NCBI GenBank assembly: GCA_002715785.1 | Contig: PBAA01000030.1 | Span: 1-18,566, forward strand | From: Gammaproteobacteria bacterium | GTDB lineage: Bacteria > Pseudomonadota > Gammaproteobacteria > Pseudomonadales > Azotimanducaceae | Direction of reading: 5' to 3' | Length of the DNA: 18,566 bases | Shown: one piece after another, positions 6,330 through 14,224 of the stretch | Position numbering within the stretch: the stretch's first letter is position 1 | Layout: the number at the start of each line of letters is the position of its first letter | Position numbers and translations under genes: made by a program | The notes under the pieces: generated by a model | Told to the model about the DNA's origin: nothing | Database searches by the model: none | What the model saw: the letters and a program-made list of their open reading frames with translations, nothing else

Positions 6330-6931
6330 ATGTGTCGCTTGTATCTGGTGATGAATCGGTGGAGCTTTCTGAGGTCGCTTTCGGTCGAGGATACAACGAA
6401 GCGCTGGTACACCAAGTCGTCACCGCCTTTATGGCGGCTGGAAGGAGCGGATCGCGCGCGCAAAAAACGAGAGCGGAAGTACGCGGAGGTGGGAGAAAGC
6501 CCTGGCGGCAAAAAGGTACAGGTAGGGCGCGAGCGGGTTCGATACGAAGCCCTATTTGGCGTGGCGGTGGGCGAGCGTTCCCGTCGAAACCGCGCGACTT
6601 CTCGCAGAAAGTAAACCGCAAGATGTATAGAGGGGCGCTACGGTGCATCCTTTCTGAACTGATTCGCCAAGATCGATTGCTCGTTATTAAAGAATTTGGC
6701 GTTGAGACCCCTAAAACGAAGGCGCTAGTAGACAAGCTGAGTGAAATAGATCTTAAGGATGTCCTCATCTTGGATCATGAACTAAGCGATGCGCTTGTAC
6801 TCGCCGCACGAAACCTTAAGGGAGTCACCGTTCTAGATATCAAGAGCATTGATCCGGTGAGTTTGATTAGTCATGAGAAAGTACTCATGACAGTCGAGGC
6901 GCTCAAGCATGTGGAAGAAACGTTGGTATGA
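6326..6931 (+). CDS. rplD: 50S ribosomal protein L4 (uL4)
   Basis: L4 lines the exit tunnel with a long loop and in E. coli represses its own operon. The 201 residues equal the E. coli length. The tunnel loop is intact: RGGGRKPWRQKGTGRARAGS (about 53-72), then SPIWRGGG. The C-terminal globular half ends with the conserved SHEKVLMTVEALK. The start overlaps the rplC stop and the stop overlaps the rplW start, both in ATGA, so translation is probably coupled on both sides. Confidence 0.97.
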   Translation: MNVSLVSGDESVELSEVAFGRGYNEALVHQVVTAFMAAGRSGSRAQKTRAEVRGGGRKPWRQKGTGRARAGSIRSPIWRGGGRAFPSKPRDFSQKVNRKMYRGALRCILSELIRQDRLLVIKEFGVETPKTKALVDKLSEIDLKDVLILDHELSDALVLAARNLKGVTVLDIKSIDPVSLISHEKVLMTVEALKHVEETLV

Positions 6932-7227
6932 ATCCCGATCGGCTATACGGTGTGCTTCGCGAGCCACACATTTCCGAAAAGATATCTGTTATCGGTGAGC
7001 AGTCGAATCAATATGCGTTCAAGGTTGCACCGGACGCAACAAAACGTGAGATCAAACAAGCGGTCGAGACGATTTTTAAGGTATCAGTCGAAAACGTTAC
7101 GACCATTAATGTGAAAGGAAAAGTAAAGCGTACTTTTCGCGGACTATCGCGTGCGAAAAATTGGAAAAAAGCTTACGTTCGGATAACTGACGGCCAAGAA
7201 ATTGATATCACGGAAGGTGCTACCTAA
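6928..7227 (+). CDS. rplW: 50S ribosomal protein L23 (uL23)
   Basis: L23 stands at the tunnel exit and is the docking point for trigger factor and the signal recognition particle. The 99-residue protein has the N-terminal HISEK motif (14-18; its Glu17 corresponds to the trigger-factor-contacting Glu of E. coli), FKVAPDATKREIKQAVE (about 31-47) and the KGKVKR loop (64-69). The start overlaps rplD in ATGA; the stop overlaps rplB by one base (TAATG). Confidence 0.97.
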   Translation: MNPDRLYGVLREPHISEKISVIGEQSNQYAFKVAPDATKREIKQAVETIFKVSVENVTTINVKGKVKRTFRGLSRAKNWKKAYVRITDGQEIDITEGAT

Positions 7228-8054
7228 TGCCCGTCGTTAAGGCCAAACCAACCTCCGCCGGAAGGCGCTTCGTGGTTCGCGTGGTCGACCGTGATTTACA
7301 CAAGGGCACCCCGTATAAACCGCTTATTGAGCCGCAGAGTGCGACCGGCGGACGTAATTCTGCAGGACGAATCACTGCCCGCCATCGTGGTGGTGGACAT
7401 AAGCATCATTACCGAAGAATTGATTTTAAGCGGAACAAGGATGGTGTTCGAGCATGGGTGGAGCGACTGGAATACGATCCCAATCGAACGGCAAATATTG
7501 CTTTACTGAAATACGCTGACGGTGAGCGACGCTACATCATTGCGGCGCGGACCTTGAAGTCGGGAGACGAACTTATGTCCGGTGCTTCAGCCCCAGTTCG
7601 CCCAGGTAATGCCATGGCTCTGAAAAGTATTCCGCTGGGCAGCTTCATTCATTGCGTGGAGCTCAAACCCGGAAAAGGTGCGCAGATGGTTCGGAGCGCT
7701 GGTTCTTCAGCTCAATTAGTCGCACGTGAAGGATCATATGCGACCCTGCGCATGCGTTCGGGTGAAATGCGACGTGTGTTAGCGGATTGTCGCGCGACGC
7801 TAGGAGAAGTAGGGAGTGGCGAACACAATTTGCGTTCGTTCGGTAAGGCCGGTGCTAAACGATGGCGTGGTGTACGACCGACGGTCCGCGGCGTTGCGAT
7901 GAATCCGGTGGATCATCCTCATGGAGGTGGCGAAGGCAAATCTTCTGGGGGAAGGCATCCGGTATCTCCCAAGGGATTGCCGACTAAAGGATACAAAACA
8001 CGAAAAAACAAGCGGACCGATAAGCTCATCGTACGCCGACGTGGAAGGAGATAG
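7227..8054 (+). CDS. rplB: 50S ribosomal protein L2 (uL2)
   Basis: L2 is a highly conserved 23S-binding protein needed for subunit joining and peptidyl transferase assembly. The 275-residue protein (273 in E. coli) has the basic N-terminal extension, the GRITARHRGGGHKHHYR segment (48-64), the OB-like and SH3-like core, and VDHPHGGGEG (228-237), whose His230 corresponds to the conserved His229 of E. coli. The basic C-terminal tail is complete. The rpsS Shine-Dalgarno sequence (AAGGAG, 8045-8050) lies in its last codons. Confidence 0.98.
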   Translation: MPVVKAKPTSAGRRFVVRVVDRDLHKGTPYKPLIEPQSATGGRNSAGRITARHRGGGHKHHYRRIDFKRNKDGVRAWVERLEYDPNRTANIALLKYADGERRYIIAARTLKSGDELMSGASAPVRPGNAMALKSIPLGSFIHCVELKPGKGAQMVRSAGSSAQLVAREGSYATLRMRSGEMRRVLADCRATLGEVGSGEHNLRSFGKAGAKRWRGVRPTVRGVAMNPVDHPHGGGEGKSSGGRHPVSPKGLPTKGYKTRKNKRTDKLIVRRRGRR

Positions 8055-8058
8055 AGCC

Positions 8059-8334
8059 GTGCCTCGATCTTTGCGTAAAGGGCCTTTTGTTGATTTGCAT
8101 CTGATGAAAAAGGTTGAAAGAGCCAAAGAGACAAATGACAAGCGCCCTATTAAGACCTGGTCGCGTCGTTCTATGGTGATGCCCGATATGGTTGGTTTAA
8201 CGATTTCCGTGCATAACGGCCGACAGCACATACCGATTTTTATCTCAGAAGATATGGTTGGTCACAAATTGGGCGAGTTTGCGCCGACGCGAACTTTTAG
8301 AGGCCACGCGGGTGATCGCAGGGCGCAACGTTAA
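8059..8334 (+). CDS. rpsS: 30S ribosomal protein S19 (uS19)
   Basis: S19 binds 16S rRNA in the head of the 30S subunit together with S13. The GTG start at 8059 gives MPRSLRKGPFVDLHL, the family N-terminus, with AAGGAG 8 nt upstream; a longer open frame reaching back into rplB is not supported. At 91 residues it is one shorter than E. coli S19. Conserved blocks are WSRRSMVMPDMVGLTI (34-49), NGRQHIPIFI and MVGHKLGEFAPTRTFRGH. The stop codon merges with the rplV ribosome-binding site (TTAAGGATT). Confidence 0.97.
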   Translation: MPRSLRKGPFVDLHLMKKVERAKETNDKRPIKTWSRRSMVMPDMVGLTISVHNGRQHIPIFISEDMVGHKLGEFAPTRTFRGHAGDRRAQR

Positions 8335-8343
8335 GGATTCGAG

Positions 8344-8679
8344 ATGCTGGTAGGAGCAACTGCAAGAAAGCTTCCGCTTTCACCCCAGAAAGCGCGTCTG
8401 ATCGTAGATCAGATACGCGGCAAATCAGTGGACGAGGCAGTGAGCACGTTGACGTTTGCCTCTCAAAAGGGTGCGCGCTTAGTTAGGAAAGTGCTCGAAT
8501 CTGCTATCCACAATGCTGAACATAACGAAGGCGCAGACATTGATGAGCTAACGATAGCGGAGGCATATGTCAACGCGGGTGCAACAATGAAGCGAATTCG
8601 ACCCCGTGCGCGAGGTCGTGCGGATCGGATCCTAAAGCGTTCGTGCCATGTCACTGTCACCCTGACAGATGAAGGTTAG
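8344..8679 (+). CDS. rplV: 50S ribosomal protein L22 (uL22)
   Basis: L22 contacts all domains of 23S rRNA and its beta-hairpin forms the tunnel constriction near L4. The 111-residue protein keeps RKLPLSPQKARLIVDQIRGK (about 8-27) and the hairpin tip region ATMKRIRPRARGRADRILKR, including the MKR residues whose deletion gives macrolide resistance in E. coli; nothing suggests a resistance allele. The ATG lies 9 nt after rpsS, with AAGGA at 8333-8337. Confidence 0.97.
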   Translation: MLVGATARKLPLSPQKARLIVDQIRGKSVDEAVSTLTFASQKGARLVRKVLESAIHNAEHNEGADIDELTIAEAYVNAGATMKRIRPRARGRADRILKRSCHVTVTLTDEG

Positions 8680-8688
8680 GTAATTCAT

Positions 8689-9363
8689 ATGGGACAAAAA
8701 GTTAATCCAACTGGAATGCGGTTAGGCATCGTTAAGGAACACACGTCTGTGTGGTATGCAGAAAAACATACTTATGCTGAATATTTGTTGAACGATCTTC
8801 AGGTGCGCTCTTTTCTCCGGGAACGTTTATCACAGGCGTCCATAAGTCGCATCGAAATTGAACGACCGGCACAAACAGCACGAGTCTCCATATTTACTGC
8901 TCGCCCGGGAATCGTTATCGGGAAAAAAGGAGAGGACGTAGAGAAATTGAGGGTCGTTTTGACGCGAATGATGGGAATGGCCGTGCACGTAAATGTTGAG
9001 GAAATTCGGAAGCCGGAGATAGATTCATTGCTGGTTGCTCAGAATGTGGCTCAACAGCTTGAGCGAAGGGTGCAATTCAGAAGAGCGATGAGGCGAGTTA
9101 TTCAGAATGCCATGCGATTGGGAGCCAAAGGCATCAAAGTCCGAGTGGCCGGTCGGCTCGGAGGGGCCGAAATAGCGCGTTCGGAATCGTATTTGGAAGG
9201 GCGCGTACCGCTACATACACTGCGGGCAGACATTGATTATGCAACGGCTGAAGCTAAGACGACCTATGGCATTTTGGGTGTCAAAGTGTGGATCTTTAAG
9301 GGTGAAGTTATCGGTGTGGAACAAGATCAACTCGGCGACGCCTCAACGGCGGTCAGCGCGTAG
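8689..9363 (+). CDS. rpsC: 30S ribosomal protein S3 (uS3)
   Basis: S3 lies at the mRNA entry channel and has helicase-assisting activity with S4 and S5. The N-terminus MGQKVNPTGMRLGI is standard. The type II KH domain has its GKKG loop at 78-81 within GIVIGKKGEDVEKLR. The C-terminal domain contains GAKGIKVRVAGRLGGAEIAR and GVKVWIFKGEV. It is 224 residues against 233 in E. coli, the difference being a shorter acidic tail. It follows rplV by 9 nt. Confidence 0.97.
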   Translation: MGQKVNPTGMRLGIVKEHTSVWYAEKHTYAEYLLNDLQVRSFLRERLSQASISRIEIERPAQTARVSIFTARPGIVIGKKGEDVEKLRVVLTRMMGMAVHVNVEEIRKPEIDSLLVAQNVAQQLERRVQFRRAMRRVIQNAMRLGAKGIKVRVAGRLGGAEIARSESYLEGRVPLHTLRADIDYATAEAKTTYGILGVKVWIFKGEVIGVEQDQLGDASTAVSA

Positions 9364-9373
9364 GGATTGATTG

Positions 9374-9787
9374 ATGCTTCAACCGAAGAAGACGCGCTTC
9401 AGAAAAGCCCAAAAAGGTCGTAATCGCGGCCTCGCGATTCGTGGCGGCAGAGTGAGTTTTGGCGAATATGGCCTCAAAGCTACTGGTCGGGGTCGCATGA
9501 CGGCGCGACAGATAGAAGCAGGTCGCCGAGCAATGACACGGCACGTTAGACGTGGCGGCAAGATATGGATTCGAGTCTTCCCAGATAAGCCCATAACGAA
9601 AAAACCTCTTGAGGTACGCCAGGGCAAAGGCAAGGGTGCGGTGGAGTACTGGGTCGCACAGATTCAACCCGGTCGAGTGCTTTACGAGATGGAAGGAGTA
9701 CCCGAAGACGTCGCTCGTACTGCATTGACTCTCGCGGCATCTAAGCTGCCTTTCGCGACGACGATTGTTCGACGGTCGGCAATGTGA
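9374..9787 (+). CDS. rplP: 50S ribosomal protein L16 (uL16)
   Basis: L16 helps organise the A-site tRNA pocket of the 50S subunit. The ATG at 9374 (preceded by AGGGA at 9362-9366) gives MLQPKKTRFRK, the family start; an upstream TTG at 9371 is not needed. The 137-residue protein has GRNRG, TARQIEAGRRAMTRHVRRGG and IRVFPDKPITKKPLEVRQGK. Arg82 matches the arginine that the RoxA/YcfD oxygenase hydroxylates in E. coli L16. The stop overlaps the rpmC start by one base (TGATG). Confidence 0.97.
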   Translation: MLQPKKTRFRKAQKGRNRGLAIRGGRVSFGEYGLKATGRGRMTARQIEAGRRAMTRHVRRGGKIWIRVFPDKPITKKPLEVRQGKGKGAVEYWVAQIQPGRVLYEMEGVPEDVARTALTLAASKLPFATTIVRRSAM

Positions 9788-9978
9788 TGAAAGCAAATGA
9801 GTTGAGAGAGAAGAACGTGGCCGAACTCCAAGCCGAGCTCGTCAAATTGAGAAAAGAGCACTTTAGCTTGCGGATGCATAGGGCGAGTGAACAACTACCC
9901 CAAACTCATCTCATGGGGGAAACGAAAAGGGATATTGCACGGGTAAAAACGGTGATCAGGGAGAAGCAAGGTGTCTGA
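9787..9978 (+). CDS. rpmC: 50S ribosomal protein L29 (uL29)
   Basis: L29 is a small two-helix coiled protein beside L23 at the tunnel exit. From ATG 9787 it has 63 residues, the E. coli length, with MKANELREKNVAELQAEL and the basic HFSLRMHRASEQL region. A GTG one codon upstream would only add a methionine, so ATG is preferred. It overlaps rplP by one base and rpsQ by 8 nt, an overlap large enough to couple their translation. Confidence 0.96.
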   Translation: MKANELREKNVAELQAELVKLRKEHFSLRMHRASEQLPQTHLMGETKRDIARVKTVIREKQGV

Positions 9979-10249
9979 GGTATCCGAGAGTAAGAATCGC
10001 GTGATTTCCGGTGTCGTGGTCTCAGATGGTATGGACAAAACGGTTGTTGTTCGTATCGAACGTCAAGTGAAGCACCCTATCTACGGAAAATATATTCGTC
10101 GAACTGACAAGGTGTCGGCTCACGATGAAAACAATGACTGCAAGGTTGGTGACATGATCAGTGTTGTCGAAACAAGACCGCTTTCGAAAACAAAGAGTTG
10201 GCGGTTAGAGTCTATTGACAAACGTGCTGACGAGGCGGATGCGGGATGA
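9971..10249 (+). CDS. rpsQ: 30S ribosomal protein S17 (uS17)
   Basis: S17 is an OB-fold primary binder of the 5' domain of 16S rRNA. The 92-residue protein starts with GTG, with AGGGAG at 9958-9963 seven nt upstream. Conserved segments are SGVVVSDGMDKTVVVRIER (about 13-31) and HPIYGKYIRRTDKVSAHDE (about 35-53), and VGDMISVVETRPLSKTKSW follows. It is longer than E. coli S17 (84) by short extensions at both ends. The stop overlaps rplN in ATGA, so there is no room for the separate spc promoter found here in E. coli. Confidence 0.97.
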   Translation: MSEVSESKNRVISGVVVSDGMDKTVVVRIERQVKHPIYGKYIRRTDKVSAHDENNDCKVGDMISVVETRPLSKTKSWRLESIDKRADEADAG

Positions 10250-10614
10250 TTCAGGCGGAAACGATGCTCGAAATTGCTGATAACAGTGGTGCCCGGCGTG
10301 TCCAGTGCATCAAAGTGCTAGGCGGTTCGCACCGACGGTATGCGGGGATTGGAGACGTCATTAAGGTTTCGATTAAAGAGGCGATCCCGCGAGGCAGAGT
10401 TAGTAAAGGACAGGTTATGGATGCGGTCGTCGTTCGCACCAAGAAAGGTATTCGGCGTGGCGACGGCTCCGTGATTCGTTTTGATCAAAATGCCGCAGTG
10501 TTATTGAATCCGCAGCTTCAACCGGTGGGCACTCGGATTTTTGGTCCAGTCACGAGAGAGCTGCGAACAGAACATTTCATGCGAATTATTTCACTCGCGC
10601 CTGAAGTGTTGTGA
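10246..10614 (+). CDS. rplN: 50S ribosomal protein L14 (uL14)
   Basis: L14 forms an intersubunit bridge with 16S rRNA and binds the silencing factor RsfS. The 122-residue protein is of standard length, starting MIQAETMLEIADNSGARRVQ, with the conserved KEAIPRGRVSKGQVMDAVVV and the C-terminal GPVTRELR followed by MRIISLAPEVL. The start overlaps rpsQ by 4 nt; rplX follows after 13 nt. Confidence 0.98.
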   Translation: MIQAETMLEIADNSGARRVQCIKVLGGSHRRYAGIGDVIKVSIKEAIPRGRVSKGQVMDAVVVRTKKGIRRGDGSVIRFDQNAAVLLNPQLQPVGTRIFGPVTRELRTEHFMRIISLAPEVL

Positions 10615-10627
10615 CACGGTAAAACGG

Positions 10628-10942
10628 ATGAGGAAGATGCGAAAAGAAGACGAAGTTATTGTCATCGCTGGGCGGGACAAGGGAAAACGGGGGGCCGTCG
10701 TCGAGATATTAGCCGACGATCGCGTTGTTGTTTCCGGGGTGAACTTGGTTAAGAAGCATCAACGTGGGAATCCTCAGTCGGGAGAGCGTGGCGGAATCGT
10801 CGATCTTGAGGCACCAATACATGTATCTAACATAGCGATGTATAACGACGCGACTGATGCGGCAGATCGAGTCGGTATTCGAATAATCGACGGGGAAAAG
10901 GTTCGAGTTTTTCAGTCGGACGGAAGGTTGGTTGACGAGTAG
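10628..10942 (+). CDS. rplX: 50S ribosomal protein L24 (uL24)
   Basis: L24 starts 50S assembly by binding the 5' end of 23S rRNA. The ATG at 10628 gives MRKMRKEDEVIVIAGRDKGK and 104 residues, the E. coli length, so it is chosen although its ribosome-binding site is poor; the ATG at 10637 is the alternative. Longer readings into rplN are not conserved. The KOW motif (EVIVIAGRDKGKRGAVVEIL) and VNLVKKHQRGN are clear. The stop touches the rplE ATG with no spacer. In E. coli S8 represses near this junction. Confidence 0.93.
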   Translation: MRKMRKEDEVIVIAGRDKGKRGAVVEILADDRVVVSGVNLVKKHQRGNPQSGERGGIVDLEAPIHVSNIAMYNDATDAADRVGIRIIDGEKVRVFQSDGRLVDE

Positions 10943-11482
10943 ATGAATTCGTTGCAAGAAAAGTACATTCAAGAAATTCGTCCGGCACTACAGGGGCAAT
11001 ACGAGTATAGCTCGCCCATGCAGGTACCGTGTCTTACGAAGGTCACCCTTAACATGGGCGTGGGTGAAGCTCTCGAGGATCGTAAGATCATGGAGAGTGC
11101 TGTTAGTGATCTGAGTCGAATCTCCGGCCAACAGCCTTTGATAACTAAAGCCCGCAAGTCGGAGGCTGGATTCAAGATTCGCGAGGGTTATCCGATCGGT
11201 TGTAAAGTAACCCTGCGTCGTGAACGAATGTATGAATTTGTTGAACGGCTGATTAGCATTGCCATTCCGCGTATGCGGGACTTCCGCGGATTAAACCCCC
11301 ATTCGTTTGACGGGAATGGGAACTTTTCGATGGGTATTGCGGAACAAATTGTGTTCCCAGAAATCGATTACGATCAGATTGACAAAATCCGTGGTCTAGA
11401 CATAACCGTCACCAATACTGCTGCAACGGACGAAGCCGGGCTCGAGCTACTTAGGGCCTTCAATTTTCCTTTTAGGGACTGA
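10943..11482 (+). CDS. rplE: 50S ribosomal protein L5 (uL5)
   Basis: L5 binds 5S rRNA and contacts P-site tRNA. The 179 residues equal the E. coli length. Conserved blocks are VPCLTKVTLNMGVGEALEDRK (about 28-48), ITKARKSEAGFKIREG, the FYEFVERL-like MYEFVERLISIAIPRMRDF, and GNFSMGIAEQIVFPEIDYD. It begins immediately after the rplX stop codon, and its ligand 5S rRNA is encoded at the left end of this window. Confidence 0.98.
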   Translation: MNSLQEKYIQEIRPALQGQYEYSSPMQVPCLTKVTLNMGVGEALEDRKIMESAVSDLSRISGQQPLITKARKSEAGFKIREGYPIGCKVTLRRERMYEFVERLISIAIPRMRDFRGLNPHSFDGNGNFSMGIAEQIVFPEIDYDQIDKIRGLDITVTNTAATDEAGLELLRAFNFPFRD

Positions 11483-11484
11483 TC

Positions 11485-11790
11485 ATGGCGAAGCTTTCAA
11501 TGATCGAACGAGAAAAGAAACGGGCACGGACTGTCGCCAAATATGCGACTAAAAGAGCTGCTCTAAAGGAGATTATCAACAACCGGTCGGCGACCGATGA
11601 TGAACTCTGGGAGGCCCAAATACAGCTACAAAAATTACCCCGGAATGCGAGCCCTGTGAGGCAGCAGCGCCGATGCGGAATTACGGGTCGTCCCAGAGCC
11701 GTCTATCGAAAGTTCGGACTGGCGCGCACGAAACTAAGAGAGGCGGCCATGCGTGGGGACATCCCGGGACTAGTTAAGGCGAGTTGGTAG
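11485..11790 (+). CDS. rpsN: 30S ribosomal protein S14, zinc-free form (uS14)
   Basis: S14 belongs to the 30S head, near S3 and S10. The 101-residue length and the single cysteine in RRCGITGRPRAVYRKFGLAR (about 62-81) identify the long, zinc-independent (C-) form, as in E. coli; the CxxC pairs of the short form are absent. The C-terminus KLREAAMRGDIPGLVKASW is standard. It begins 2 nt after rplE. Confidence 0.97.
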   Translation: MAKLSMIEREKKRARTVAKYATKRAALKEIINNRSATDDELWEAQIQLQKLPRNASPVRQQRRCGITGRPRAVYRKFGLARTKLREAAMRGDIPGLVKASW

Positions 11791-11792
11791 AC

Positions 11793-12185
11793 GTGAGCTT
11801 ACAAGACCCGATAGCAGACCTGTTGACGAGGATTCGTAATGCGCAATTCGCGAGTCGCACCGAAGTCGGTATGCCCAGTTCAGGATTAAAGATTGCGATT
11901 TGTGAGGTACTTAGGGACGAGGGCTATATCTCAGATTTTCGTGTAGAAGGCGACGTTAAGCCCGAGCTTTTGATTGCGCTCAAATACCATGAGGGTATTC
12001 CAGTGATCGAAGAAATCGCTCGGATTAGTCGTCCTGGATTGCGAATTTATGAAGATGCCGAGGGCTTACCACGAGTCAAAGGCGGACTGGGTATCGCGAT
12101 CGTTAGTACGAACAAAGGTGTTATGACGGATCAAGCAGCTCGACGAGAAGGTGTTGGCGGTGAAGTGCTTTGTTCCGTTTTTTGA
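11793..12185 (+). CDS. rpsH: 30S ribosomal protein S8 (uS8)
   Basis: S8 binds the central domain of 16S rRNA and in E. coli is the translational repressor of the spc genes. The GTG start at 11793 gives MSLQDPIADLLTRIRNAQ and 130 residues, exactly the E. coli length; a TTG at 11784 inside rpsN would add VDV-like residues without support. The C-terminal rRNA-binding block is intact: GLGIAIVSTNKGVMTDQAAR, then GVGGEVLCSVF. It begins 2 nt after rpsN. Confidence 0.96.
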   Translation: MSLQDPIADLLTRIRNAQFASRTEVGMPSSGLKIAICEVLRDEGYISDFRVEGDVKPELLIALKYHEGIPVIEEIARISRPGLRIYEDAEGLPRVKGGLGIAIVSTNKGVMTDQAARREGVGGEVLCSVF

Positions 12186-12194
12186 GAGGTTAAC

Positions 12195-12722
12195 GTGTCG
12201 CGTGTAGCCAAAAATCCAGTCGAATTGCCAGAAGGCGTTGAAGCGAATGTCACCGATGCGGGCGTAAGTGTGAAAGGGAGCAAGGGCGAATTGACAGTTC
12301 CTTTGAGAGGCAGTGTTGAAGTCGAACATATCGATAATGAATTGGTTTTCAAAGCGAATTCAAAAGAGGGGTGGGCCATGGCGGGAACCACCAGAGCGCT
12401 CGTCAACAATGTCGTTCAAGGTGTCAACGAAGGTTGGGAAAAGAGACTGGAATTGATGGGGGTTGGATATCGGGCACAGGCAAGAGCAAACAAGCTGACG
12501 ATGCAACTCGGATTCTCCCATCCGGTTGATTATGAAATCCCAGAGGGCATTGAGATCTCGACTCCCAGTCAGACGGAAATTGTGGTGAGTGGAATCGACA
12601 AACAGTTAGTCGGGCAAGTGTCTGCGGAGATACGAGCCTATCGCCCGCCCGAACCATACAAGGGTAAAGGTGTTCGATACGTTGGAGAGCGTGTACGTCG
12701 GAAAGAAGCGAAAAAGAAGTAA
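12195..12722 (+). CDS. rplF: 50S ribosomal protein L6 (uL6)
   Basis: L6 lies at the base of the L7/L12 stalk near the factor-binding site. The GTG start at 12195 follows GAGAGGT (12184-12190) and gives MSRVAKNPVELPEGV. The 175-residue protein (177 in E. coli) has both L6 repeats, the internal GVGYRAQARANKL and the C-terminal rRNA-binding YRPPEPYKGKGVRYVGE (149-165). It sits 9 nt after rpsH. Confidence 0.97.
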   Translation: MSRVAKNPVELPEGVEANVTDAGVSVKGSKGELTVPLRGSVEVEHIDNELVFKANSKEGWAMAGTTRALVNNVVQGVNEGWEKRLELMGVGYRAQARANKLTMQLGFSHPVDYEIPEGIEISTPSQTEIVVSGIDKQLVGQVSAEIRAYRPPEPYKGKGVRYVGERVRRKEAKKK

Positions 12723-12724
12723 GC

Positions 12725-13075
12725 ATGGACGTAAAAACGAAATCGCGAATGAGGCGCGCTCGGAAAGGGCGAATGCGAATGCGCGAAAAATTCGCGACGA
12801 GATTGACTGTACATCGATCGGCCAACCACATGTATGCGCAAGTTGTATCGCCTGAAGGGGACCGTATCCTCGCTCAAGCGTCGACACTTGATCCGAGTTT
12901 GCGTGAGGGTAAAACGGGGAATGTCGAAGCGGCTGGCAAAGTTGGAGATTTAATTGCGTTGAGGGCAAAGGAAGTGGGGATAGCTAAGGTTGCCTTCGAC
13001 CGATCCGGATACAAATACCATGGTCGCGTGAAAGCGGTTGCTGTAGCGGCACGCGAAGGTGGTTTGGAGTTCTAA
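12725..13075 (+). CDS. rplR: 50S ribosomal protein L18 (uL18)
   Basis: L18 joins L5 and 5S rRNA to the large subunit. The 116-residue protein has a basic, arginine-rich N-terminus (RMRRARKGRMRMREKFATRL, 9-28) and the conserved LTVHRSANHMYAQVV and FDRSGYKYHGRVKAVA segments. The ATG lies 2 nt after the rplF stop, with ribosome-binding purines inside the rplF lysine-rich tail. Confidence 0.97.
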   Translation: MDVKTKSRMRRARKGRMRMREKFATRLTVHRSANHMYAQVVSPEGDRILAQASTLDPSLREGKTGNVEAAGKVGDLIALRAKEVGIAKVAFDRSGYKYHGRVKAVAVAAREGGLEF

Positions 13076-13077
13076 AC

Positions 13078-13581
13078 ATGGCCTATTCAGAAGAAATTAA
13101 AGAAGAAGGCATCGTTGAAAAACTGGTTCAAGTCAATCGAGTCGCGAAAGTGGTTAAAGGTGGCCGAATTTTTGGTTTTACTGCGTTGGCGGTTGTTGGG
13201 GACGGTGCAGGTCGGGTTGGATTTGGACGTGGTAAAGCGCGTGAAGTACCCCTTGCCATTTCGAAAGCGATGGAGGCGGCGCGTCGCGGTATGGTCGACG
13301 TTGAGCTGAATGGGAACACGCTTTGGTATCCGATCACTGCCAGGCACGGTTCGTCAACTATTTATATGCAACCTGCTTCGGAAGGTACCGGAGTGATTGC
13401 TGGCGCAACCATGCGGGCTGTTCTAGAGGCGGTTGGAGTTCGTAATGTCTTAGCAAAATGTTACGGGTCGACGAGTCCGATAAACGTTGTTAGAGCGACT
13501 TACAAAGGTCTCTGTAATATGCGGTCACCCGATGACGTCGCGGCAAAACGCGGCAAAACTTTTGAAGAACTGGCGACGTAA
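13078..13581 (+). CDS. rpsE: 30S ribosomal protein S5 (uS5)
   Basis: S5 helps set decoding accuracy together with S4. The 167 residues equal the E. coli length. The double-stranded-RNA-binding-like N-terminal domain contains VNRVAKVVKGGRIFGFTALA (about 19-38) and VGFGRGKAREVPLAISKAM; the C-terminal domain has GTGVIAGATMRAVLEAVGV (101-119). No change at known spectinomycin or ram positions is obvious by eye. It lies between rplR (2-nt gap) and rpmD (4-nt gap). Confidence 0.98.
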   Translation: MAYSEEIKEEGIVEKLVQVNRVAKVVKGGRIFGFTALAVVGDGAGRVGFGRGKAREVPLAISKAMEAARRGMVDVELNGNTLWYPITARHGSSTIYMQPASEGTGVIAGATMRAVLEAVGVRNVLAKCYGSTSPINVVRATYKGLCNMRSPDDVAAKRGKTFEELAT

Positions 13582-13585
13582 GCTC

Positions 13586-13774
13586 ATGGCGGTTAAGACG
13601 GTAACAATCAAACTTATTAAGAGCCCAACGGGTCGTTTGAAGAAACACAAAGCTTGTGTTGCGGGTCTAGGCTTGAGGCGAATTGGTGATGAAGTAAAGA
13701 TTGAAGATACTGCGTCTGTTCGCGGAATGATCGATAAAATTGATTATCTGATTAAAGTTGGCGGAGGTAATTAG
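13586..13774 (+). CDS. rpmD: 50S ribosomal protein L30 (uL30)
   Basis: L30 is a small surface protein of the 50S subunit. ATG 13586 gives 62 residues (59 in E. coli) with KTVTIKLIKSPTGRLKKHKA, GLGLRRIGDEVKIEDT and the C-terminal GMIDKIDYLIKV. A longer frame running back into rpsE is not conserved. The stop TAG shares its last base with the GTG of rplO (TAGTG), a sign of coupled translation. Confidence 0.95.
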   Translation: MAVKTVTIKLIKSPTGRLKKHKACVAGLGLRRIGDEVKIEDTASVRGMIDKIDYLIKVGGGN

Positions 13775-14214
13775 TGAAGCTTAACGACATTAATCCTCGT
13801 CGTGGGAGCCGGAAGCAGCGTAAACGATTGGGTCGAGGTATATCGGCTGGGCAGGGGAAAACCTGTGGACGTGGCCACAAAGGACAAAAATCGCGTTCTG
13901 GAGGGAAAGTGAGAATCGGGTTTGAAGGGGGACAGCTCCCTCTTCAACGGCGTGTCCCGAGGTTTGGGTTTCGTTCGAGAATTGGAGCAGTGACAGCTGA
14001 GGTTCGGATCGGGGAACTTGATAAAGTAACGGGCGACGAAATCACGCTCGAATCACTTAAAAGCGCGAATATCCTGTCGAAAGATGTCAAACGGGCCAGG
14101 GTCTTCCAATCGGGTGAGATTCATCGAGCGCTTACGATTAAAGGACTGCGGGTCACTCGGGGTGCGCGAGCGGCCATTAAGAAAGCCGGTGGAACAATCG
14201 TGGACGAGAGTTAG
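13774..14214 (+). CDS. rplO: 50S ribosomal protein L15 (uL15)
   Basis: L15 is a late-assembly 23S-binding protein. The 146-residue protein (144 in E. coli) starts with GTG and MKLNDINPRRGSRKQRKRLG, followed by the glycine-rich basic extension GRGISAGQGKTCGRGHKGQKSR, FEGGQLPLQRRVPRFGF and the conserved C-terminal domain. It overlaps rpmD by one base and precedes secY by 10 nt. Confidence 0.97.
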   Translation: MKLNDINPRRGSRKQRKRLGRGISAGQGKTCGRGHKGQKSRSGGKVRIGFEGGQLPLQRRVPRFGFRSRIGAVTAEVRIGELDKVTGDEITLESLKSANILSKDVKRARVFQSGEIHRALTIKGLRVTRGARAAIKKAGGTIVDES

Positions 14215-14224
14215 CGTCTAAAAA